In this document: piece after piece, positions 53,345-62,015 of the stretch
Numbering within the stretch: the stretch's first letter is position 1
Layout of the letters: the number at the start of each line of letters is the position of its first letter
DNA from: JAGQRJ01 sp041402045
Lineage (GTDB): Bacteria; Planctomycetota; J058
Direction of reading: 5' to 3'
DNA length: 64,000 nt
Assembly: GCA_041402045.1 (NCBI GenBank)
Contig: JAWKSZ010000001.1
Coordinates: 124,001-188,000 of the forward strand
Made by a program: the position numbers and the translations under genes
The notes under the pieces: generated by a model
Databases searched by the model: none
Seen by the model: only the letters and a program-made list of their open reading frames with translations
What the model was told of the DNA's origin: nothing

Positions 53345-54863
53345 CCTGCGCGCGTTCCTCGAGCTGCGCACCGGGTTCAAGATCCCCGACGACCGCTGGG
53401 AGTTCCTCGCCGCGCGCTTCCTCCCCCGGATCGCCGCCCGCGGGTTCAGCGAGGTCGGCGACTACCTGGACTACCTCGACACCGACGCCCAGGGCACGGT
53501 CGAGCTGGACGAGCTCCTGAGCCTGCTCACCGTGCGCAAGACCTCGTTCTTCCGCAACCGCGCGTGCTTCGAGGCCCTGCGCACGAGCGTGCTCCCCGAG
53601 CTCGCGCGGGCCGCCGGCCCCGAGCGCCCGCTGAGCGTGTGGAGCGCCGGCTGCGCCACCGGCGAGGAGGCCTACAGCCTGGCCATGGTCGCCCTCGACA
53701 CCCGGGGCGACGGGGAGGCGTCCGAGCTGCCCCCGCCCTACGTCCTGGGCACGGACATCGTCACCGAGGCCCTCGCCGCGGCCCGCGAGGGCTCCTACTC
53801 CCTGCGCGCGGTGCAGGACGTGCCCGAGCGCTACCGGCGCTACCTGCGCGGCGTCGGGCAGCGCGCCTGGGTGCGCGAGGAGATCCGCGAGGTGGTGGAG
53901 TTCGCCCCCCACAACCTCATGCAGCCGCCGCCCCGCCCGGCCGGCGGGACCTGGGACCTGATCCTCTGCCGCAACGTGCTGATCTACTTCGGGCTCGAGC
54001 AAGCCAAGGACGTGGTCCAGCGCCTGGTGAAGGTCCTGACCCCGGGGGGCTGCCTCGTGCTCGGTCACGCCGAGGTGTTCACCGAGCTCGACCCCTCCCT
54101 CGAGGTCGAGTTCGCCCAGGGCACCTTCTACTACCGCCGCCGCGGCGCGAAGCGCGCGAGCCAAGGCGCCGACCTCCAGACCCGGCGCTGGGAGGGCGAC
54201 CCCAACGCCCCCACCGTGGCCCAGCGCCGCGACGCGGCCCGCGAGACCCCGACCCGCGGCTACCAGCGCGCGCCGCTCGAGCTCCTGGGCGAGCCGGAGG
54301 AGGAGACCCGCGCCGACACCCGCGCCGACACCCGCGCCGACACCCGGGAAGGGGAAGGCGGCGAGCCCCACGCCGAGGTCCTGGCCGCCCAGGCCCTGCG
54401 CGACGAGGGCGACGTCAACGCCGCGATCCGCGAGCTGCGCGCGGCGATCCGCAAGTCGCCGCGCTGGAGCAAGCCCCGGGTGCTCCTGGCCGAGCTCTAC
54501 CTCGAGACCGGCGAGAAGGACGCCGCGCTGTTCTCCCTCGAGGCCGCGATCGACGCCGCCCCCATGGACCCCCGCCCGCACTTCCTCCTGGGCGACCTCC
54601 GCCGGCGCCAGGGCGACTTCCGCCGGGCCGAGGTCGCGCTGCGCCGCGCGCTCTACCTCGAGCCCGACTACGCCTCGGCGCGCTACGCCCTGGCCTGGGT
54701 CTACGCGCTCAGCGACCGCGGCGCCCGCGCCCGCCGCGAGCTGCGCAACGTGCTGCGCACCCTCGAGAGCGTCCCCGAGCACCGGCTGACCCCCTGGCTC
54801 GAGCAGCGCTCGGTCGCGGAGCTGCGCGCGCTGTGCTCCCAGGCCCAGGCGGAGTGGGACTGA
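53331..54863 (+). CDS. cheR: CheR methyltransferase with C-terminal TPR domain
   Basis: A 510-residue protein. The N-terminal helical domain contains RKTSFFRN, and the methyltransferase core has WSAGCATGEEAYSLAM (SAM binding), GTDIVTEALAAA and LCRNVLIYFG. It methylates receptor glutamates. After a linker that includes a triple Arg-Ala-Asp-Thr repeat (three 12-bp units at about 54309-54344), residues 345-490 form about four tetratricopeptide repeats, as in CheR proteins of alternative chemosensory systems, where TPRs bind partners. Start overlaps the end of cheB by 14 bp. Confidence 0.93.
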   Translation: MLSADLRAFLELRTGFKIPDDRWEFLAARFLPRIAARGFSEVGDYLDYLDTDAQGTVELDELLSLLTVRKTSFFRNRACFEALRTSVLPELARAAGPERPLSVWSAGCATGEEAYSLAMVALDTRGDGEASELPPPYVLGTDIVTEALAAAREGSYSLRAVQDVPERYRRYLRGVGQRAWVREEIREVVEFAPHNLMQPPPRPAGGTWDLILCRNVLIYFGLEQAKDVVQRLVKVLTPGGCLVLGHAEVFTELDPSLEVEFAQGTFYYRRRGAKRASQGADLQTRRWEGDPNAPTVAQRRDAARETPTRGYQRAPLELLGEPEEETRADTRADTRADTREGEGGEPHAEVLAAQALRDEGDVNAAIRELRAAIRKSPRWSKPRVLLAELYLETGEKDAALFSLEAAIDAAPMDPRPHFLLGDLRRRQGDFRRAEVALRRALYLEPDYASARYALAWVYALSDRGARARRELRNVLRTLESVPEHRLTPWLEQRSVAELRALCSQAQAEWD

Positions 54864-54929
54864 GCCAGTCGGGGCCGAGTCGGTCCGTGGTCCAGAAGGC
54901 CACTCCGCACCGACGAACGATTGAAGTTT

Positions 54930-55333
54930 GAACCGCCAAGGACGCCAAGGACGCCAAGGCTTCGCCAGACCTCACCGCCTCGCGGCGCCGCGAGCAGGAA
55001 ACACCGAACACACCGAGCTCCGCTCCTGCGCTACCGCGCCAGGAATCGATACAACCAGCTCCGCGCGGGCAACTCTACCGCCAGCGCGCGAGCCCCTCAG
55101 TGGAGCTCGGTGGTTCAACCTCGTTCTTCGGCGCGCGTGCCTCTTGGCGGAGCTCGGTGTGTTCGGTGTTTCCCGCTCTCGGCCTTCGGCACGGCCAGCC
55201 CCCAGCGGAGCTCGGTGGTTCACCTCTCCCTCCGGCGCACGCCCCTTGGCGGAGCGGCCCAACCCCTCCCTTGGAACGAGAGCGCGTGGCGGTATGGGCG
55301 GAGCCTTGGCGTCCTTGGCGTCCTTGGCGGTTC
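54930..55333. repeat. 404-bp element with perfect 30-bp terminal inverted repeats
   Basis: The left end (54930-54959, GAACCGCCAAGGACGCCAAG...) and right end (55304-55333) are perfect inverse copies over 30 bases, each made of three CGCCAAGGA-type 9-mers. Between them the 10-mer ACCGAGCTCC / GGAGCTCGGT occurs at 55012, 55102, 55149 and 55207, the same core as in the element at 36683-36950. No gene is present. It fills most of the 494-bp gap between cheR and the iron-type ABC operon; the flanking bases show nothing else. Confidence 0.85.
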
Positions 55334-55357
55334 ACATTTCGTCTGACGCGCCCCCGA

Positions 55358-56995
55358 CTACCGCGCCCAGCTCCCGGTCGCGTCCGCCCAGCGCAGGAGC
55401 GCGTAGAGCACGGCGCCGGTGACCGCGAGCAGGACCGTGGCCAGCGCCGCGGCGGGGCCGTAGGCGCCCTCGTTCACCCGCTGGTAGATCAACACCGGGA
55501 GCGTGATCGTGTCGCCCACGTAGAGCACGACCGAGGCCGAGAGCTCGTTCACCGCGGTGGTCCAGCCGAGGAGCATGCCCGAGGCGATCCCCGGGGCCAT
55601 GAGCGGGAGGGTCACCTCGCCGAAGGCGCGGGTCGGCGAGGCGCCCAGGCTGCGGGCGGCCTCCTCCAGGCTGGGGTCGAGCTGGGCCAGGAGCGCCTCG
55701 CAGGAGCGCACGGCGTAGGGCAGCCGGCGCACGGTGTAGGCGAGCACCAGGATCGCGGCGGTCCCGGTCAGGGGCAGCGGGCCCTGGTGGAAGGCCATGA
55801 CGTAGCCCAGCCCGAGGGCGATCCCCGGCACGAGGTAGGGCGTCATGAGCAAGACCTCGAGCACCCGGGCCGCGGCGGTCTTGCGCCGGGCCAGGGTGTA
55901 GCCGAACCAGGCGCCGCCGACCCCGATCCCCAGCACCGCCAGGGTCGCGAACAGGAGCGAGTTGCGCCCGGCGAGGGGCACGTGCTCGAGCACCGCGCGG
56001 TAGCTGTCGAGGGAGAGCCCCGGGCGGAACACCAGCCCGCGGGTCGCGCGGAAGGAGGTCGCGACCACCGCGATCAGGGGCAGGCTGCTCGCGGCGACGA
56101 CGGTCCAGCACAGCCCGGGCACCGCCCAGCGCTGCCAGCCCACCAGCGGCTGCGGCTCGCGCACCCGGAGCAGGTCCCCCGCGGTCTGGCGCCGACCGAG
56201 CCACCAGCGGGTGAACACGAGCCCGCCGCCGGCGCACAGGATCAGGAGCACGCAGGCGGCGGCGGGGAGCCCCGGCTCCTGGGCGACCTCGCTGCGGAAC
56301 AGGCCGTAGGCCAGGGTCGGGAGCGTCTCGTAGTTGCGCCCTAGGACCGCGGGGGTCCCGAAGTTCGCCAGCGAGAGCATGAACGCGATCAGGAGCCCGT
56401 TGCCGATCCCGGGGAGCGCCAGCGGCAGGACCACCCGCCGCAGCCGAGTCCAACGCCCGGCCCCCAAGGAGGCCGCCGCCTCCTCGAGGGAGGCGTCGAC
56501 CGTGCTCAGCGCGTCCTTCGTGAGGAGCACCACCACGGGGTAATACTGCAGCGCGAACACGAGCACGATCCCCTGGGGTCCGTAGATCGCGGGGGGGTCC
56601 CATCCCAGGCCCTGGAGCCAGCCGCGCAGCGTGCCCTGGGTCCCGAGCAGGAGGATCCAGGCGTAGGCCCCAATGAACGGGGGCGAGAGCAGGGCGAGCA
56701 GGCTCAAGGCCGTGATCGCGCGCTGCCCGCGGAAGCGAAAGCGCGCCAGGCACACCGCCAGCGGGACCCCGAGGAGCGTCGCGCCCAGCGCGCCGCCCCC
56801 GGCGACGACCAGGCTGTGCACGAGCGCGTCGCGGTAGAGCGGCTCCGAGAGCAGGCGCCCCAGGTAGGTCAGAGTCGGGCCGTCGTCCCACACGCTGCGC
56901 CCGAGCACGTAGCTCAGCGGCCAGGCGAGCACGATCGCCGCGAACACCAGGCCCACGACCTCCCCCAGGGCGGCGGGGTCGCGCCAGCGGCTCAC
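55358..56995 (-). CDS. Iron(III)-type ABC transporter permease (double length)
   Basis: A 545-residue membrane protein with about 12 helices, i.e. two fused permease halves, as in FbpB/SfuB. Each half has an EAA loop: SLEEAAASLGAGRWTRLRRV and SLEEAARSLGASPTRAFGEV. The GTG start overlaps the stop of the ATPase gene (GTGA). It forms the transmembrane channel for the substrate bound by the protein encoded at 58022-59023. Confidence 0.87.
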   Translation of the reverse strand: MSRWRDPAALGEVVGLVFAAIVLAWPLSYVLGRSVWDDGPTLTYLGRLLSEPLYRDALVHSLVVAGGGALGATLLGVPLAVCLARFRFRGQRAITALSLLALLSPPFIGAYAWILLLGTQGTLRGWLQGLGWDPPAIYGPQGIVLVFALQYYPVVVLLTKDALSTVDASLEEAAASLGAGRWTRLRRVVLPLALPGIGNGLLIAFMLSLANFGTPAVLGRNYETLPTLAYGLFRSEVAQEPGLPAAACVLLILCAGGGLVFTRWWLGRRQTAGDLLRVREPQPLVGWQRWAVPGLCWTVVAASSLPLIAVVATSFRATRGLVFRPGLSLDSYRAVLEHVPLAGRNSLLFATLAVLGIGVGGAWFGYTLARRKTAAARVLEVLLMTPYLVPGIALGLGYVMAFHQGPLPLTGTAAILVLAYTVRRLPYAVRSCEALLAQLDPSLEEAARSLGASPTRAFGEVTLPLMAPGIASGMLLGWTTAVNELSASVVLYVGDTITLPVLIYQRVNEGAYGPAAALATVLLAVTGAVLYALLRWADATGSWAR

Positions 56996-58011
56996 CGCCG
57001 CCGCCCGTCGGGGCCGAAGCGGTGGAGCGCCGCCTCGGGAAGCGCGAGCTGGACCCGGTCCCCCGCCTCGCGCAGCCGCTCGGGGCGGGGCTCCTCGACC
57101 ACGAGCCGCGCCCCGTCGCCGAGCTCCAGCTCGAGCACCGCGCGGGCCCCGGCGAAGGTGCAGGCCACGACCGTCGCCGGGTGCGCGCCCTCGTCGAGGC
57201 GCACGTCCTCGGGGCGGATCCCCACGACCTCCCCCGGTTCGCGGGGCGAGAGCGCGTCGGGCAGCCGGTTCAGGCGCCCCACGAACTCGGCCACGAACAG
57301 GGTCTCGGGCCGGCGGTAGAGGCTCACGGGGTCGGCCACCTGCTCCACCCGCCCCGCGTTGAGCACCGCGATCCGGTCGGAGATCGCGAGCGCCTCCTCC
57401 TGGTCGTGGGTCACGTAGAGCGAGGTCGTGCCCCGGGCGCGCAGCAGCCGGCGCAGCTCGAGCCTGAGCTCGAGGCGCAGCTTGGCGTCGAGGTTCGAGA
57501 GCGGCTCGTCGAGCAGGAGCAGCGCCGGCTCGGGCGCCAAGGCGCGGGCGATCGCCACCCGCTGCTGCTGACCCCCCGAGAGCTGCCCCGGCGCGCGCGC
57601 GCCGAGCTCGGCCAGCCCGACCCGGGTCAGGGCCTCGCGGACCCGCCGCTCGAGCTCGCTGGACTCCGTCCCCTGACAGCGCAGGCCGAAGCCCACGTTC
57701 TCGGCGACGGTCAGGTGCGGGAACAGCGCGTAGTTCTGGAACACGAGCCCCACGTTGCGCTGCTCGGGGGGGACACCGGTCAGCTCGCGCTCGCCCAGGC
57801 GCACCTCCCCCGCGTCGAGGCGCACGAACCCGGCGACCGCGCGCAGGAGCGTCGTCTTGCCGCAGCCGCTGGGGCCCAGGAGCGTGAACACCTCGCCCGC
57901 GGCGACCTCGAGGTCGACCCCGTCCAGGGCCTGGGTCTCGGCGAAGCGCTTGCGCAGCCCGCGCAGGGAGAGGGGCCGCGCGGACGCGGCAGGGGCGGCG
58001 TCGGAGGTCAT
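56992..58011 (-). CDS. ABC transporter ATPase (iron/polyamine type)
   Basis: A 339-residue ATPase: Walker A LLGPSGCGKTTLLR, Q-loop FQNYALFPHL, signature QLSGGQQQRVAIARAL, Walker B LLLLDEPLSNLD, and His-switch YVTHDQEEAL, followed by a TOBE domain (VVGIRPEDVRL). It energises the iron-type permease encoded just downstream. All motifs are intact, in contrast to the PotA gene in this window. Confidence 0.93.
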   Translation of the reverse strand: MTSDAAPAASARPLSLRGLRKRFAETQALDGVDLEVAAGEVFTLLGPSGCGKTTLLRAVAGFVRLDAGEVRLGERELTGVPPEQRNVGLVFQNYALFPHLTVAENVGFGLRCQGTESSELERRVREALTRVGLAELGARAPGQLSGGQQQRVAIARALAPEPALLLLDEPLSNLDAKLRLELRLELRRLLRARGTTSLYVTHDQEEALAISDRIAVLNAGRVEQVADPVSLYRRPETLFVAEFVGRLNRLPDALSPREPGEVVGIRPEDVRLDEGAHPATVVACTFAGARAVLELELGDGARLVVEEPRPERLREAGDRVQLALPEAALHRFGPDGRRR

Positions 58012-58021
58012 GCGGCCGGGG

Positions 58022-59023
58022 TCACTCCCCGCGAGCCTGGGCGCGCAGGAGGTCGGTCCAGCGCCCGACGTTGCCCTCGCGGCGCAGGGCGGCGTCCTCG
58101 AGGTCGTAGGGGAGCAGGGTCAGCTCCCCGAGCGGGGGTAGCCCCGGGGGCGGGGGCACGTCGGCGCGCACCGAGCGCCGCCCGATCTCCTGGGCGAGGA
58201 ACGCCTGGGTCTCCTGGCTCAGGGCCCAGTCCGCGAAGCGCTTGGCCGCCTCGGGGTGCGGGGCGCCCTTCACCAGCGCGATCCCGTCGGGCGCCGCGAT
58301 CGTGCCCTCCGTGGGGTAGACCACGGCCACGTTCCCCTCGACGTAGCGCCGGGCGTTGTCCTCGAGGGTGATCCCGACCCAGGCCTCGCCGTCGTTGACC
58401 AGCCGGCACACCGCCGAGCTCCCTGGCGTGAGCACCGCGTTCGCCAGGAGCCCGGCGTAGACCTCCCACCCGTCGGGGCCGCAGGCCTGGAGCACGGTCA
58501 CGAGCTGGAGGTAGGCCGAGCCCGAGCGGTCCGCGCGGGCGGAGACCAGGTGCTCCTCGAAGCGCGGGTCGCGCAGGTCGCGCCAGCCCTGGGGCCGCTC
58601 GCCCTCGGGCACCAGCCCGGTGTTGACCGCCAGCACCGACACGATCGCGGTGTAGGGCAACCACGCGCCGTCGACCCGGAACGGCTCGGCGACCTCGGCC
58701 AACCCCGGGGGCGCGTAGGCCTCCCACAGCTCGGGCTGGGCGGCGGGCTGCTCGCCGCCCACGCTCCACACCACGTCGCAGCGCGGGGCCCCCCGCTCCG
58801 CGAGCAGGCGCTGCACGACGTCGGCGGAGCCCAGGTTGATCAGCTCGACCTGGATCCCCGTCGCCGCCTCGAAGCGCGGGATCAGGCGGTCGAGGTCGCT
58901 CTGGCTGTGGGCCGAGTAGACGACCAGCGTCCCCTGGCCCTTCCCCTGCGGCCCGAGGAGCGCCAGGCCCAGCGCCCCGCCGAGGAGGACGAGGAAGCCG
59001 AGGATCAGCGAGCGGGACTTCAC
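58022..59023 (-). CDS. Iron(III)-type ABC transporter substrate-binding protein
   Basis: A 333-residue exported protein with an uncleaved or Sec signal (LILGFLVLLGGALGLALLG). LVVYSAHSQSDLDRLIPRFE and WSVGGEQPAAQ at the start, then LVNDGEAWVGIT and VAVVYPTEGTIAAPDGIALV, match the FbpA/AfuA family. Fe(III), phosphonate and thiamine binders share this fold, so the ligand is not certain; iron is the commonest for this gene order. GTG start, followed by the ATPase and double permease genes. Confidence 0.8.
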   Translation of the reverse strand: MKSRSLILGFLVLLGGALGLALLGPQGKGQGTLVVYSAHSQSDLDRLIPRFEAATGIQVELINLGSADVVQRLLAERGAPRCDVVWSVGGEQPAAQPELWEAYAPPGLAEVAEPFRVDGAWLPYTAIVSVLAVNTGLVPEGERPQGWRDLRDPRFEEHLVSARADRSGSAYLQLVTVLQACGPDGWEVYAGLLANAVLTPGSSAVCRLVNDGEAWVGITLEDNARRYVEGNVAVVYPTEGTIAAPDGIALVKGAPHPEAAKRFADWALSQETQAFLAQEIGRRSVRADVPPPPGLPPLGELTLLPYDLEDAALRREGNVGRWTDLLRAQARGE

Positions 59024-59024
59024 G

Positions 59025-59651
59025 TCAGAGCTCCAGGGCGAGGAGCGCCTCGCGCAGGGCCCGCACCCCGTGGAAGCGGCTCAGGGGCTGCTTCGCCAGG
59101 CAGCGCAGCACGACCTCGTCGAGCGCAGGGGGGACCTTGGGGTTGTGCCGACTGGGCGGCTTGGGCTTGTCGCGGACCACAGCCTTGATCGTCGCGAACG
59201 GGCTGTCGCCGCGAAAGGGGGCGTCGCCGGTGAGCAGGCGATACAGCACGGCGCCGAGCGCGTAGACGTCCGCCGCGGGGCCAATGTCGAGGTCGCCCCG
59301 GGCCTGCTCCGGCGACATATAGCTCGGCGTGCCCAGGATCACCCCGAGCTTGGTGTTCGCCTGAGGAATGTCCGTCGTGTTCTCGCCGCCCTTGCGGTAC
59401 TTCGAGAGCCCGAAGTCGCACACCACGGGGCTGTCGTCGCTGTGGCGCACGAGAATGTTCGCCGGCTTGAGGTCGCGGTGGACGACCCCCTTGCCGTGGG
59501 CGTAGTGCACGGCCTCGCACACCGCGGCGATCAAGCCCAGGTGCTGAAGCGAAAGGGACCTACGCAAACGATCGTCGAGATCTTGCGCGGCAGCGACCTC
59601 GGGGGCCAGGTTGCCGTGGCGGATCCGGTAGTCGTGGTAGGCGGTCAGCAC
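59025..59651 (-). pseudogene. C-terminal part of a Ser/Thr protein kinase (N-lobe missing)
   Basis: The catalytic loop VVHRDLKPANIL, DFGLSKY, the activation-segment end GTPSYMSPEQARG and the DVYALGAVLYRLLTG helix mark a Hanks-type kinase. The glycine-rich loop, the ATP-binding Lys and the alpha-C Glu that should lie before residue 40 are absent. The upstream bases (59570-59830) do not encode them in any frame. No transmembrane segment follows. The gene is truncated by rearrangement or misassembly and cannot make an active kinase as read. It ends two bases before the binding-protein start. Confidence 0.7.
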
Positions 59652-59819
59652 CGGCCGGTCGCCGCGCAGGGTCGCGGGTGCGGCACAGGTCGGCCTGGCG
59701 CCGGGCCGCGGAGCCGAGGCGCGCCACGACCTGGACGCGCAGGTCGCCGGGGCAGGCGCTGGTCAAGGTCAAGGGCTTCCGGATCTGCGCCAGGCCTGCG
59801 GGGCCGCGCCGCGGACCCG

Positions 59820-60026
59820 GGGTGGTTTCGTGAGAACCGCCCGGTGCACGTCTCGATCGTGCGCCGCGGCGAGGAGGTCGTCGTCACCGCGAACCAGCGC
59901 GAGGTCAGCCGCTACCGCTTCACCAAGGGCGAGCTGAAGGACGCGCGGTTCGGGCTCGTGGCCCACAACCTGCGCTTCGTCGCGAGCAACCTGCGGATCC
60001 GCATGGGCGAGCCCACCGCCGACTGA
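59820..60026 (+). pseudogene. C-terminal fragment of a lectin-fold (LamG/DUF1080-like) protein
   Basis: In the plus direction, 68 codons read WFRENRPVHVSIVRRGEEV, then VTANQREVSRYRFTKGELKD, RFGLVAHNLRFVASNLRIRM, ending at TGA. This is the typical end of concanavalin-like lectin domains such as 3-keto-disaccharide hydrolase (DUF1080), with an isolated GLxxxxxxVxxxNxRIR motif. No start or N-terminal half precedes it. It faces a truncated kinase on the other strand, so the 59540-59830 stretch looks like a junction of two gene fragments. Confidence 0.5.
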
Positions 60027-60028
60027 GC

Positions 60029-62015
60029 TCAGCGCGGGCTGGCCAGATCGCGGTCGAGCTGCGCGGCGCGCTGCGTCTCGGAGAGCGCGCCGCCCACCAG
60101 GCCCTGGAGGTCCGGGCGGTCGGCCAGGCTCGCGGCGACGGCGCGCAGCACCCGCTCTTCGTCCTCGTAGGTCTGGAGCCGGTTGTCGGACAGACGCTCC
60201 AGCGCCGAGGCGAAGCTGCGCCGCGCGCGCTCTCGGTCGGCTCGGGCGATCAAGCCCGTCCCGCCCGCGTGGGGGTCGCCCGGCGCCCCCTCCCGCGCGC
60301 CGTAGCGCACGTGCCAGCCCAGGTCCGAGACGCCGTCCAGGTAGTCCGCCTTGCGTCGGCGCGCGCCGTAGACCTCGCGCAGCCGGGTCTCGCGCTCGTC
60401 GAGGAGGTCCGAGACCCGGCCCTCGAGCTTGCGCTCGAGCTCCCGCTCGTCGGCGCGGATCGAGCCCGCGGCGAAGGCGTCGAGGCTCCCGTGGTCCTGG
60501 GAGATCAGACCCAGCAGGCCCGGGAAGCGGCGCAGGCGCGCGACCATCGCCCGGCGCTTGTCGTCGAGGCGCTTGCCCTCCTCGGCCAGCGAGCTCAGCG
60601 CCTGCCCCGCCCGCTCCTCCGCCAGGTAGACCGGGCGCAGGAGGAACTCGCGGTAGGCGGCCCACGCGTCCTGGTAGGCCTCGAGCAGCGGGTCTAGCCC
60701 GTCGAGGGTCAGCGCCCGGCCGTCGGCGAGGCCGGCGAACAGCGCGTGGGAGGCGTCCAGGAGCTGGCCCCGGGCGCGGCGCGCCGCCTGCCGCTCCTGC
60801 TGCCACTGGTTCTTCCATTCGCTGAAGTAGACGACCACCGCGGTCTCGGCGAGCACGTAGACCCAGCCCTGGAGCCGCTCCAACCGGCTGAGGCGAATCA
60901 AGCGCTGGCTCGCGGCCTGGGCCGTCTTGAGCGCCTGGACGCGGCGGGCGAAGCCCAGGGCCGACATGCCCGCGCGCACCGCCGCGGCGTCGAGGCCCAA
61001 CGAGGAGAGGGAGACCGTGAACGCGTGGGCCTCGATCTCGCCCCGGGCGAGGTCGGACACGTGCTGCCCCAGGACCAGGTTCACGTTGCTGCGCATCAGC
61101 GCTTCCACGAACTGCGGCTGGAGGTAGCGCGAGAGGTAGCGCGCGTTGACGATCCGGCCCGAGCCACCCAGGGAGAAGGCCCCGTAGTGCTCGAAGAAGT
61201 CGGTGGACGCGAGCCCGGTGAACAGCTCCTCCATGCGGCTGCGGTCGCCGCACTCGACCACCGCCACCAGCTCGCGCAGGAACAGGTCGAGGGTGAACTG
61301 CCGGCGGTGCCGCTCGGGGAGCCGCGCCCAGTCGAGGGTCCCGTCGGGGCGGCGGTAGGCCTCGAACAGCTCCTCGCCGCTCAACTCCGAGGCGTAGCGC
61401 TCGGCGAAGTGGTCCACGTCCCTGGCGCAGGTCCGGGCCAGGGCCGGGTTCTGCAGCGCTGAGCGCGGGCAGGAGCCTCCCGCGCGTCGCGAATGCAGGC
61501 CAGCGCCTGGTCCGGCGACGCCCCGGACGCAGCGCGTCCACATGCGCGTAGACCGCCACCCGCTGCAGCCCCGCGCTGAGGCGCTCGAGGTTGGCCCCGG
61601 CTTCGGAGGAGGTCCCTGCGCGGCAGCCGGGGAGCACCCCGGGCTGCCGCAGGCCGCGCACGGCCAGCGCCGCGCCAGGCCCCACGGCCCGCGCGATCTG
61701 GGGCAGCGTCGCGTCGCTCTCGATCAGGAGCGCGGCGATCACGGTGTCCACCTCCACCGGCTCCTCGTCCAGGAGCAGGCTGTGGGCCACGATCAGCGGA
61801 CGCGGGACCACGTCGGTGGTCGGGGCGTCGAGGGAGGGCGCCAGGCGCAGCGCCGCCGCGACCCGCTCGGCCGCCGCGGCGTCGAAGCGGTCCTGGGCCA
61901 GGGACAGCACGTCCTCGGCGCGGATCGGCCCCGCCGCCCGGGCCGCGGGGCCGGCCAGCGCCAGCACCCCGATCAGCGCGACAGCCGGGGTCAGGCGGTG
62001 TGCACTAGCGCGCAC
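60029..62015 (-). pseudogene. Exported paralogue of the metallopeptidase-like protein, frameshifted near its N-terminus
   Basis: The GTG start at 62015 gives a signal peptide (LTPAVALIGVLALAGPAARA). The frame breaks near 61540 and again near 61470, after which a clean frame runs to TGA 60029. Joined, it is about 660 residues. From RPDGTLDWARLPE onward it aligns throughout with the product of the upstream gene (e.g. DRSRMEELFTGLASTDFF, LARGEIEAHAFTVSLSSLGL, ETAVVVYFSE). Where the partner has a HELAH zinc motif, this one reads IVAHSLLLDEEP, so the zinc site is lost. Helical, with one hydrophobic segment near the middle. Family not recognised. Confidence 0.7.
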
